A stretch of 8,521 nucleotides of DNA, taken from the NCBI GenBank assembly GCA_031256695.1, contig JAIRQB010000142.1, positions 1 through 8,521 on the forward strand, read 5' to 3'. Below are positions 1 to 6,274 of this stretch, piece after piece. Under the pieces are notes generated by a model. The model made no database searches and was not told the DNA's origin. It was given only the letters and a program-made list of their open reading frames with translations. How positions within the stretch are numbered: position 1 is the stretch's first letter; every line of letters begins with the position of its first letter. The position numbers and the translations under genes were made by a program. This DNA comes from Elusimicrobiota bacterium (GTDB lineage: Bacteria; Elusimicrobiota; Endomicrobiia; Endomicrobiales; Endomicrobiaceae).

Positions 1-495
1 CGATGAATTTATGCGGACTAAAACATATGAGCGCCAATAGACTTTATTTTCAGTATCGCTTGCCATAGAAATATGCTCTGAAAAACTTTCAGATACCGCG
101 GCGCCGCTGATTGTCAAATTGTCAACTACTGAAAAGAAAATATCTTTTAAGTATCCGCCCGTAGTTGAATTATAAGACTCGCTCTCTAAGGCATTGGTGA
201 ATTCATTTCTGACAGTAGCCTTTACCTGTTGCGCCAATGCTGTAGTTGCCGCAGCCTCCGCCGCTCTCCTTGAGGCTTGGACATTTGTCATACCCTCAGA
301 CATTCCGCGGTAAAAATAACTCCCTTTTTCTTCCCAAAAATCTTGGCTTCTTTCAACCCATTTTGGAGTTGAGATATTTGGGACTTTTTCAATCACTGTG
401 ATTTTGGGAGCGTCTTTAAGATTTGTTCCGCCTCCGCAAGATGATAAAACAATAGCGAAGAGCAAAACTCCCGCAATATAAACTAATTTTTTCAT
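1..495 (-). CDS. Lipoprotein, LPP20-like, 3' end outside window
   Basis: This frame reads from an ATG at 495 through 165 codons to base 1 without a stop, so the gene is cut by the window edge. The N-terminus is a short basic start (MKK), a hydrophobic stretch at residues 4-17, and a lipobox LSSC with the acceptor cysteine at residue 20. A Gly-rich linker (GGG) follows, so export and lipid anchoring are expected. The mature part has a WVERSQDFWEEKG segment near residues 46-58, then FYRGMSEG, then an Ala-rich helix with RRAAEAAA. That order (a Tyr-Arg-Gly strand followed by an amphipathic Ala/Arg helix) resembles LPP20-family lipoproteins, but I infer this from pattern only. An AGGAGAA Shine-Dalgarno lies directly after the metK stop codon, 12 bases from that stop to the ATG, so the gene is almost certainly co-transcribed with metK. 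Its function is unknown. Confidence 0.8.
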   Translation of the reverse strand, partial: MKKLVYIAGVLLFAIVLSSCGGGTNLKDAPKITVIEKVPNISTPKWVERSQDFWEEKGSYFYRGMSEGMTNVQASRRAAEAAATTALAQQVKATVRNEFTNALESESYNSTTGGYLKDIFFSVVDNLTISGAAVSESFSEHISMASDTENKVYWRSYVLVRINSS

Positions 496-507
496 ACAAC
501 TTCTCCT

Positions 508-1686
508 TTATTTAACTGCTTTTTTCAATTCAGCCGCTTTATTTGTTTTTTCCCAAGTAAAGTCCGCCTCTTCTCTGCCGAAATGCCCATATGCCGCAGT
601 TTTAGCAAAAATCGGACGGCGCAATTTTAAATAATCAATTATGCCTTTGGGCGTTAGCGGGAAAATCTTTTTCACAATAGGCTCTAAAACGGAGCCGGGG
701 ACTTTGCCGCTGTGATGAGTGTCAACCATTACTGATACGGGGTCGGCTACTCCTATAGCATATGCCAACTGAACTGTGCATTTTAAAGCAAAACCTGCGG
801 CAACTATATTTTTTGCGATATGCCGCGCCATATAATTTGCGCTTCTGTCAACTTTTGTTGAATCTTTGCCTGAAAATGCCCCGCCTCCGTGGGATGCCAT
901 AGCGCCATATGTGTCAACTATAATTTTTCTGCCCGTAAGCCCCGTGTCGCCTGTGGGACCTCCGATTAAAAATTTCCCCGTAGGATTTATAAAGATTTTC
1001 GTCTTTTTATCTATAAGAGAGCCGACAATAGGGTTAACAATTGCGTCAAAAATCTGTCCTTTTGATTTTTCAGTGATGTGATTTCCGCTCTTGTCTAAAA
1101 TTTCTTCAGTGTGTTGAGTAGATATTACCACTGCGTCTATTCTTTTAGGAGTCCAATTTTCATATTCAACTGTCACTTGACTTTTGCCGTCTGGTCCCAA
1201 AAAAGGGAGTATATTTTCTTTACGGACTTTAGCCAGCCTAAAAGCGAGTTTATGAGCAAGCATTATCGGCAGAGGCATCAATTCTTTTGTCTCTTTGCAA
1301 GCAAAGCCAATCATCAGCCCTTGGTCGCCTGCGCCGCCTGTGTCAACGCCTTGCGCAATGTCAGGCGATTGAGAATTTATAGTGTCTATGATGGCGCAAG
1401 TATTGTAATCAAAGCCGAAAGAAGGTCTGTCATAGCCTATTTTTTTAACCGCTTCTTTGATTATATTCTGCGTAGAGATTTTCGCTTTAGAAGTGATTTC
1501 GCCGCCTACTATCAATAAACCTTTTGATACAAAGGTTTCGCAAGCCACTCTTGCATTGACATCTTGTTTCAAAATAGCGTCTAAAATTGAATCTGAAACA
1601 ATGTCGCAAAGTTTGTCTGGATGTCCTTCTGTCACAGACTCAGAGGTAAAAAAGTAACCTGTCTTGCCGATTTCTTCTGCATTCAT
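508..1686 (-). CDS. metK: S-adenosylmethionine synthetase (methionine adenosyltransferase)
   Basis: Cytosolic enzyme that makes S-adenosylmethionine from methionine and ATP, releasing phosphate and diphosphate; it supplies methyl groups to the cell. At 392 residues it is close to the E. coli enzyme (about 384). All signature segments are intact: GHPDK at 21-25 (ATP binding), SQSPDI at 105-110, GAGDQGLMIGFA at 118-129, the GPTGDTGLTGRK block at 243-254, and the Gly-rich phosphate loop GGGAFSGKD at 267-275. The ATG is supported by GGAG seven bases upstream; no better start is present. It is the first gene of its transcription unit: an upstream terminator (1821-1871) and an extended -10 promoter (about 1758-1766) separate it from the symporter gene. 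The leader can form a two-part hairpin that may be regulatory. A lipoprotein gene follows after 12 bases. Confidence 0.98.
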   Translation of the reverse strand: MNAEEIGKTGYFFTSESVTEGHPDKLCDIVSDSILDAILKQDVNARVACETFVSKGLLIVGGEITSKAKISTQNIIKEAVKKIGYDRPSFGFDYNTCAIIDTINSQSPDIAQGVDTGGAGDQGLMIGFACKETKELMPLPIMLAHKLAFRLAKVRKENILPFLGPDGKSQVTVEYENWTPKRIDAVVISTQHTEEILDKSGNHITEKSKGQIFDAIVNPIVGSLIDKKTKIFINPTGKFLIGGPTGDTGLTGRKIIVDTYGAMASHGGGAFSGKDSTKVDRSANYMARHIAKNIVAAGFALKCTVQLAYAIGVADPVSVMVDTHHSGKVPGSVLEPIVKKIFPLTPKGIIDYLKLRRPIFAKTAAYGHFGREEADFTWEKTNKAAELKKAVK

Positions 1687-1689
1687 AAT

Positions 1690-1751
1690 ACTGCTCCTTT
1701 TAATATAGGGACCGAGCGTTTATTTCCGCTCACGCCCTTGTATTTAACGAC
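1690..1751 (-). promoter_or_regulatory. metK 5' leader with two-part hairpin
   Basis: The expected start of transcription is about 1751, giving a leader of roughly 64 bases before the metK ATG. Within it, AGGG (1735-1738 on the complement) pairs with CCCT (1707-1710). GAGCG (1727-1731) pairs with CGCTC (1714-1718) around the loop GAAATAAA, and a symmetric 3x3 internal loop lies between the two helices. The Shine-Dalgarno AAAGGAGC sits just downstream at about 1692-1699. Two alternatives compete: a CCC near the 5' end could pair with the GGG, and the GCTC strand has four-base complementarity to GAGC of the Shine-Dalgarno. That is a plausible switch. I cannot match it to the SAM-I, SAM-II, SAM-III (SMK) or SAM/SAH consensus from memory, so regulation by SAM is an inference from gene position only. 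Confidence 0.45.
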
Positions 1752-1757
1752 GGGTGG

Positions 1758-1766
1758 ATTATATCA
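1758..1766 (-). promoter_or_regulatory. Extended -10 promoter for metK
   Basis: On the minus strand the sequence reads TGATATAAT: a perfect TATAAT preceded by TG plus one base, the extended -10 form. No good TTGACA is found 16-19 bases upstream, which fits the extended -10 type. It lies 72 bases upstream of the metK ATG and downstream of the terminator of the previous unit. Confidence 0.65.
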
Positions 1767-1820
1767 AAACGGCATTTGAGGACTTGTAGAATTGAGAATT
1801 GACGGCGAACAGCGTAAACA

Positions 1821-1871
1821 AAAAATAAAAAAAGCAGACAGCAAAAACTGCTGTCTGCTTTTTTTATTTTT
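1821..1871 (-). terminator. Strong rho-independent terminator, bidirectional in form
   Basis: AGCAGACAGC (1833-1842) is perfectly complementary to GCTGTCTGCT (1850-1859), with A1843-T1849 closing a five-base loop. The pairing continues outward through A/T runs to 1821 and 1871, giving about 23 base pairs without a mismatch. On either strand the GC-rich stem is followed by a T run. Because all genes here are on the minus strand, it should end the transcript of the AGCS symporter, whose stop codon is 144 bases upstream, and insulate metK. Confidence 0.92.
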
Positions 1872-2014
1872 TGAATGTCTTTCTTTTACCTTTAACTTTC
1901 AAATTTTTAACTAATTTACAACCTCAATGAACGCTTTGCTTGGGCGGGCAAAAAGCCGCTCAGAGACAGATGCATCGGCAAACTCTCAACTATTCATTCT
2001 ATCTTTACTTTTTA
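1872..2014. other. Non-coding gap between symporter stop and terminator
   Basis: This 143-base stretch is the 3' untranslated region of the symporter transcript. I find no open frame with a ribosome binding site. It holds an AT-rich segment around 1891-1913 that resembles the repeats after the isocitrate dehydrogenase gene, and an imperfect GC-rich hairpin at 1944-1959 (GCGGGC, five A, GCCGC, one bulged G). Confidence 0.6.
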
Positions 2015-3436
2015 TCATTTCTTATCGTTTAAATATTCTTTTGTCAGTTTGACGACGATGCCTGATAGGGCTATGAGCGCTATCAAATTAGGTATAGCCA
2101 TAAGCCCGTTGAAAGTGTCAGAAATATCCCAAACGGTATTTAATTCAAGCACTGAAGCCGCCACTGTGCAGAGTATAAAGACCATTTTGTATTCAGACAT
2201 TCCTTTTCCTTTAAATAAAAATTCAAAACATCTAACTCCATAGAGCGACCAGCCTAAAATTGTTGAAAAAGCGAAAAAAACTATGGCGAGCGCTATAAAG
2301 AGACTTCCGAATTTTGCGCCGAATGCCGTTGAAAAAGCCGCTATGCTTAAAGGCGCTCCTGAAATTTGGGCGTGCCCTGCGCTAAAATCAATCACGCCTG
2401 AAGTCAAAATGACGAGGGCTGTAAAAGTGCATACTACAAGAGTGTCGGTGAATACTTCCATAATGCCCCAGACGCCTTGTTGGACAGGGTGTTTTACGTG
2501 AGCGGCGGCGTGGGCTATAGGCGCAGAGCCTAAACCCGCCTCATTAGAAAATACTCCGCGCGCAACTCCATAACGCATCGCTTGAAGCACAAAATATCCA
2601 GCCGCTCCTCCCGCTGCCGCCTTAAAATCAAAAGCATATCTGAAAATCAAAGAAAATGCGTTAGGGAGAGCGGCGCTGTTTATAATAAGAGTGACTATCC
2701 CGCCTATTACATAACAGACGCACATAAATGGAACGACTTTCTCAACTACGCGGCTGATTCTTTTAACTCCGCCGATTACAGTAAGACCTACGGCAAGAGC
2801 AATCAAAAGCCCAATGCTCATTTTGAAAAATATATGAGTTGAGGCGCTATCCAAACTCAATGGGTCTAAAAAGCCGAAATTGACGGCAAGAGTATCCAAA
2901 GAATTTGCTATTGAGTGGACTTGAGTCATATTCCCTATGCCGAAGGCGGCAAGAGAGCCGAAGACGGCAAAAAGGACAGCAAGCCATTTAAAATTTTTGC
3001 CGAGTCCATCGCAAATATAATACATAGGACCGCCGACCCATTCATTGTTCTCATTCCTCTTTCTAAAATGTATAGCCAAAACCACTTCGCTGTATTTTGT
3101 CATCATTCCAAAAAAGGCTGAAACCCACATCCAAAAAATAGCGCCTGGACCGCCCGATGCTATGGCTGTGGCTACGCCTATGATATTGCCTGTGCCGACA
3201 GTGGAAGCAAGGGCTGTAGAAATTGCCTGAAAGGGAGTGACTGCGCCCTCTGCCGCCTCGTGTTTGTGAAAAATTTTGCCGAAAGTGTTTTTAATCCACA
3301 GAGGCGCTTTAAAAATTTGCATCAACTTTAAACGCAAGGTCAAAAATATGCCGACGCCTACGATTAAAATCAGCATTGGAGGCCCCCAAACGAAAGAGTT
3401 GATTTGGGCATTGATTTGATTGATGAGTTCTACCAT
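2015..3436 (-). CDS. Sodium:alanine/glycine symporter, AGCS family
   Basis: Inner-membrane carrier that imports alanine, glycine or a related small amino acid with sodium; the exact substrate cannot be read from sequence. The 473-residue length and the many hydrophobic segments are typical of the family. Clear family blocks are TVGTGNIIGVATAI at 79-92, the signature GGPGAIFWMWVSAFFGMMTK at 95-114 with YSE after it, GGPMYYI at 135-141, and RGVFSNEAGLGSAPIAHAAA at 293-312. GIMEVFTDTLVVCT at 324-337 is another conserved segment. The ATG has GGAG five bases upstream. The gap to the flavodoxin-like gene upstream is 86 bases and contains a GC-rich hairpin that lacks a T run in the direction of transcription, so read-through from that gene is possible. 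Transcription ends at the terminator at 1821-1871. Confidence 0.96.
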   Translation of the reverse strand: MVELINQINAQINSFVWGPPMLILIVGVGIFLTLRLKLMQIFKAPLWIKNTFGKIFHKHEAAEGAVTPFQAISTALASTVGTGNIIGVATAIASGGPGAIFWMWVSAFFGMMTKYSEVVLAIHFRKRNENNEWVGGPMYYICDGLGKNFKWLAVLFAVFGSLAAFGIGNMTQVHSIANSLDTLAVNFGFLDPLSLDSASTHIFFKMSIGLLIALAVGLTVIGGVKRISRVVEKVVPFMCVCYVIGGIVTLIINSAALPNAFSLIFRYAFDFKAAAGGAAGYFVLQAMRYGVARGVFSNEAGLGSAPIAHAAAHVKHPVQQGVWGIMEVFTDTLVVCTFTALVILTSGVIDFSAGHAQISGAPLSIAAFSTAFGAKFGSLFIALAIVFFAFSTILGWSLYGVRCFEFLFKGKGMSEYKMVFILCTVAASVLELNTVWDISDTFNGLMAIPNLIALIALSGIVVKLTKEYLNDKK

Positions 3437-3495
3437 AAAATCTCCTTTTTTATTTTATTGCAAATTAAATTATTGGGCGCTAAATTTTGAGCCAG

Positions 3496-3512
3496 GGCGG
3501 CAAAAAGCCGCC
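3496..3512. repeat. GC-rich hairpin between flavodoxin-like and symporter genes
   Basis: GGCGGC and GCCGCC form a perfect six-pair stem around a five-A loop. On the plus strand it is followed by TTTTGCTTTTT, as in a terminator. In the direction of the genes (minus strand) it is followed by CTGGCTC, not a T run. It starts 11 bases after the stop codon of the flavodoxin-like gene, so it may act as a 3' end stem or as a block to antisense transcription. The same core (GGGCGG, C, five A, GCCGC) recurs imperfectly at 1942-1959. Confidence 0.7.
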
Positions 3513-3522
3513 TTTTGCTTTT

Positions 3523-4116
3523 TCACTTTGTTTTGCCGCTAAAATCAACAAATGCTTTTATCTTATTTTCAATATCTTTATCTTTCATATTAAATGCCTG
3601 CCCGTCTACAATTACGGCATTTTTGGCGTTTTGCCTAAACTTTTCAAAAAATGAGCCTTCGCCGCCGTTATATGTAGCGAAAGGTATTACAGTTTTGCCT
3701 TTAAAATCAAATTGATTTAAAAATGATTCCAAAGCGGGAGGTATATTGCCTGCATAGATAGGCGCTCCTATAAAAATCCTCTCATAGCCTTCTAAATTTG
3801 GAAAATCCTCTACTAAAGGCAGAGGGGACGTTTTTAAAAATCTGCCGAAAATAGCGAGCGCTCCAAGCGCAATTATGCCCTGCTTTTTTAGCGGCTTGAT
3901 TTCATAAAGATTGCCTTTTGTAAATCCTTGAATGATTTGAGCGGCTTTCAAAGTCTTTCCGCTAGATGAATTGTAAATTATCAATGTTTTCATTTCTTTT
4001 CCTTTTTCTAAATTAGAATTATTTTTAACTGCCGCAGAACTTGCAGAAATTTTAGCGGCAAATGAAAGACCCGCCGCCGCGCCTATAAGTAATGCAATAA
4101 CTATTTGTCTAAACAT
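3523..4116 (-). CDS. Flavodoxin-like protein with N-terminal signal peptide
   Basis: The core (from about residue 42) is a flavodoxin-like FMN-binding fold. It has a beta strand TLIIY followed by the phosphate loop SSSGKT at 50-55, where flavodoxins have S/T-x-T-G-x-T. YERIFIGAPIYAGNIPPAL near 111-129 is the second flavin-contact region, and TVIPFATYNGGEGS near 142-155 is the third. Flavodoxins carry electrons or act as small FMN oxidoreductases; the partner is unknown. I chose the ATG at 4116 (197 residues) because AAAGAGG lies seven bases upstream. An in-frame ATG at 4134 has only GAGG ten bases away. From 4116 the protein starts MFRQ followed by a hydrophobic run IVIALLIGAAAGLSFA, which looks like a Sec signal peptide or an anchor. 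A third ATG at 3993, with GGA seven bases upstream, would give a cytosolic flavodoxin of 156 residues. The 77-base gap to the dehydrogenase gene holds a tandem repeat. Confidence 0.85.
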   Translation of the reverse strand: MFRQIVIALLIGAAAGLSFAAKISASSAAVKNNSNLEKGKEMKTLIIYNSSSGKTLKAAQIIQGFTKGNLYEIKPLKKQGIIALGALAIFGRFLKTSPLPLVEDFPNLEGYERIFIGAPIYAGNIPPALESFLNQFDFKGKTVIPFATYNGGEGSFFEKFRQNAKNAVIVDGQAFNMKDKDIENKIKAFVDFSGKTK

Positions 4117-4155
4117 ATAAATACCTCTTTGCATTGCTGTAAATCCTCAATTTAT

Positions 4156-4201
4156 TTAACTTCCCGATTTTCAATTTTTTAACTTCCGAATTCTTAATTT
4201 T
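4156..4201. repeat. Imperfect 23-base tandem repeat
   Basis: Two adjoining 23-base units (4156-4178 and 4179-4201) both begin TTAACTTCC and end AATTTT, matching at 19 of 23 positions. The second unit runs into the last codons and stop of the isocitrate dehydrogenase gene. A partial third unit (CCTCAATTTA) lies at 4145-4154. Similar AT-rich words occur in other gaps of this window. Confidence 0.75.
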
Positions 4202-5321
4202 TTAGCGGCGCAGACCTGATTGTTTTGACGCCCGAACTTTTTGCTTGCAATTTGTCAATTATAGCCTCTCCCATCTCTTTTGTGCCGCTATATCCCCCTA
4301 AATCATATGTGACTTTTTTCCTTTCAGATACTACGCTGCGAACCGCTTTTTCCAATCTAAAAGCCGCCGTAGTTTCCCCCAAATACTCAAGCATATATTT
4401 AGCAGACAATATCAAAGCGCAGGGATTTACTTTATTTAGTCCTTTATATTTTGGAGCAGAGCCGTGAACTGCTTCAAATACCGCAATATCTTCTCCAAAA
4501 TTTGCGCCGGGCGCCATACCCAAACCGCCTACAAGACCCGCGCATAAATCAGACGCTATATCGCCGTATAAATTAGGCAAAACTAAAACATCGTAATTAT
4601 TCGGCTTTTGAACTAATTGCATACAGATATTGTCTATAAGTTTTTCCTCATACTCTACTTTGCCGCTATATTCTGCGGCAATTTTCCTTGAAGCCTCTAA
4701 AAAAAGCCCGTCTGTGGTTTTCATAATATTTGCCTTTGACACGGCAGTCACTTTTCTGCGGCTGTTTGTCAAAGCATATTCAAAAGCGAATTTGACGATG
4801 CGGAGGCTGGCTTCTTCTGAAATTGATTTTATAGAGATTGCGGAATGCGGCGCAATTTTATTTTGAGAAAGTTGACCTGTTCCGCAAGACTCGGCAAGCC
4901 TAATAATTTCTTGAGACTCGGGAGAGTCTTTTGCAAATTCTATCCCGGCATATAAATCTTCAGTGTTTTCTCTAATTACAACTAAATTTATGTCCTCAAA
5001 TTTTGACCTAATGCCTTGATACGTTATGCAAGGTCTAAAACAGGCGAATAAATCCAATTCCTTTCTTATAGCGACATTTACAGAGCGGAAACCCATTCCG
5101 ATAGGAGTAGTCAAAGGTCCTTTTAGCGCGACTTTATTTCTTCTTATGGATTCCAAAACGCTTGAAGGCAGAGGAGTTCCTTTTTCTGACGCAATATCTG
5201 CTCCAGCATTTTCTATCTCCCAATCAATTTTCGCTCCTGTCGCTTCAATTACTTTTAGAGCCGTTTCGCAAATTTCAGGTCCTGTTCCATCGCCGGGTAT
5301 TAAAGTGACTTTGTGAGACAT
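4194..5321 (-). CDS. icd: Isocitrate dehydrogenase, short IDH/IMDH-family type
   Basis: Oxidative decarboxylation of isocitrate to 2-oxoglutarate in the cytosol, linking citrate to glutamate synthesis. The 375-residue chain shows family hallmarks in order: IPGDGTGPEI at 8-17, KGPLTTPIG at 67-75, and the substrate-binding SVNVAIR at 80-86. Ser80 and Asn82 favour isocitrate over isopropylmalate. Further arginines are Arg96 and Arg117 (IRENTEDLYAG at 116-126), with Tyr124. The catalytic lysine is Lys196, and the metal-binding aspartates are Asp230, Asp254 and Asp258. The overall sequence resembles the NAD-type (IDH3-like) chain. However, HGSAPKY at 286-292 has the Lys-Tyr pair that in E. coli IDH binds the NADP 2'-phosphate, and Tyr339 matches too, while the E. 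coli Arg395 position is Gly343. NADP use is therefore likely but not certain. Homoisocitrate dehydrogenase is a less likely reading. GGAG lies eight bases before the ATG. Confidence 0.9.
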   Translation of the reverse strand: MSHKVTLIPGDGTGPEICETALKVIEATGAKIDWEIENAGADIASEKGTPLPSSVLESIRRNKVALKGPLTTPIGMGFRSVNVAIRKELDLFACFRPCITYQGIRSKFEDINLVVIRENTEDLYAGIEFAKDSPESQEIIRLAESCGTGQLSQNKIAPHSAISIKSISEEASLRIVKFAFEYALTNSRRKVTAVSKANIMKTTDGLFLEASRKIAAEYSGKVEYEEKLIDNICMQLVQKPNNYDVLVLPNLYGDIASDLCAGLVGGLGMAPGANFGEDIAVFEAVHGSAPKYKGLNKVNPCALILSAKYMLEYLGETTAAFRLEKAVRSVVSERKKVTYDLGGYSGTKEMGEAIIDKLQAKSSGVKTIRSAPLKN

Positions 5322-5461
5322 TTTGAACTCCTTTTTTCTAAATATTATTTAAATGCGGCAGATGAGAATTGTTGCCCGCAGAGATGTTTTGCGCAATTTT
5401 TTGTTCTGAGCCCCGCAGAGCCGAAATTTTAATTCTCAACTATCAAATCTCAATTGCCGTT
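5322..5461. promoter_or_regulatory. Gap upstream of isocitrate dehydrogenase with repeats
   Basis: This 140-base gap contains two direct copies of CCCGCAGAG (5375-5383 and 5412-5420), 37 bases apart. It also contains an inverted pair TGAGAATT/AATTCTCA (5363-5370 and 5431-5438). I see no convincing -35/-10 pair and no open frame. It may hold operator sites for the dehydrogenase gene, or repeat remnants; neither is proven. Confidence 0.4.
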
Positions 5462-6274
5462 TTATTTTTGTATCCCCGTTGAAAATGCTTTTAAGATATT
5501 TTTCTTGAAAGCCGCAAAAAATAAAAGAGGCATATAGAGAGAAAAAAACAAAACTAATGGAAGGTAATTTATTTCTTGAGGGTTTGAGGCTATGTTTTGG
5601 ATAAGTATAGGGAGAGTTTTGTATTGCTGTCCTATTATGAGGGAAGGCATTAGATAATCATTCCATATCCATAAAACATTGAAAATGATTGCCGCCATTG
5701 TAACAGGGCTTAAAATAGGCATTGTGACATTGAAAAAGACCGCTCTGACAGAACAGCCGTCCATAAAAGCCGCTTCTTCTATCTCTTTTGGAATTCTTTT
5801 TATAAAAGTTCCGTATAAAAACACTGTAAGACCCGCGCCGAAACCTAAATATAAAACAATAATGCCGAAAGGATTTGCCAAGTGGAAAAAAGCGGCTGTT
5901 TTTGGAGAAGTCCACATTAACAAGGGATAAGGAACTGCCATAGAAAAAATGAAGCAATAATATAGGAAAGTATTGAATTTATTGTTTAAGCGGACGAGCA
6001 TCCACGCCGCCATTGATGTAAAAATTATTATAGCCCAAGTTGAAAAAATAGTTATAAATAAAGAATACACAAAGGCTTCTAAAAAACCGGATTTATAGAG
6101 GACGGCGGCATAATCCCAGAAAAAATCAAAAAAAGCGGCGGGAGAATATCCATTGAGCGCTTTTTGCGCCCTAAAAACTTCTGCAAAAACAGCGTATTTA
6201 AGAGGCGCTAAAAACAGCGCGCCCGTGAAAACAAAAAAAGTTATAAAACAAACCGATTTGAATAATTTAATCAC
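5462..6274 (-). CDS. ABC carbohydrate transporter permease, MalG/UgpE type
   Basis: Integral inner-membrane subunit of a binding-protein-dependent sugar or polyol importer. The 270-residue length, about six hydrophobic segments and the cytoplasmic coupling loop are typical. The EAA loop IPKEIEEAAFMDGCS at 161-175 is intact, with EAA at 167-169 and the conserved Gly at 173, followed by MPILSP at 185-190. NVLWIWNDYLMP at 199-210 is a well-known MalG/UgpE-family segment. The start is GTG: its GTGA overlaps the TGA of the upstream permease by four bases, and GGGGG lies nine bases before it, so translation is likely coupled. It works as a heterodimer with the preceding gene product. The substrate is unknown; no binding protein or ATPase is encoded in the window, so these must come from elsewhere. 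Confidence 0.94.
   Translation of the reverse strand: MIKLFKSVCFITFFVFTGALFLAPLKYAVFAEVFRAQKALNGYSPAAFFDFFWDYAAVLYKSGFLEAFVYSLFITIFSTWAIIIFTSMAAWMLVRLNNKFNTFLYYCFIFSMAVPYPLLMWTSPKTAAFFHLANPFGIIVLYLGFGAGLTVFLYGTFIKRIPKEIEEAAFMDGCSVRAVFFNVTMPILSPVTMAAIIFNVLWIWNDYLMPSLIIGQQYKTLPILIQNIASNPQEINYLPLVLFFSLYMPLLFFAAFKKNILKAFSTGIQK

Noticed and set aside
1111..1518. 135-codon open frame on the plus strand opposite metK
   Set aside because: It lies wholly antisense to a well-conserved metK, has no recognisable domain and no ribosome site; it is a shadow frame.
1690..1751. Assignment of the metK leader to SAM-II or SAM/SAH riboswitch
   Set aside because: The 3' GGAGCA near the start codon recalls the SAM/SAH type, but the hairpin loop has no GCTTCC to pair with it, and the SAM-II core sequence is not visible.
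1872..2014. Small protein gene in the gap after the symporter
   Set aside because: The longest frames are under 20 codons, lack a ribosome binding site and cross the hairpin region.
4132..4134. ATG at 4134 as start of the flavodoxin-like gene
   Set aside because: The nearest purine-rich site is ten bases away, while the ATG at 4116 has AAAGAGG at the normal seven-base distance and directly begins the signal-like segment.
4156..4201. CRISPR-like repeat
   Set aside because: The units are directly adjacent without spacers and are AT-rich and imperfect, so this is a tandem repeat and not an array.
5658..5957. 99-codon minus-strand frame inside the MalG-type permease
   Set aside because: It overlaps the conserved EAA-loop region of the permease in another frame, and its Cys/Phe/Arg-rich translation resembles no protein; it is a shadow frame.
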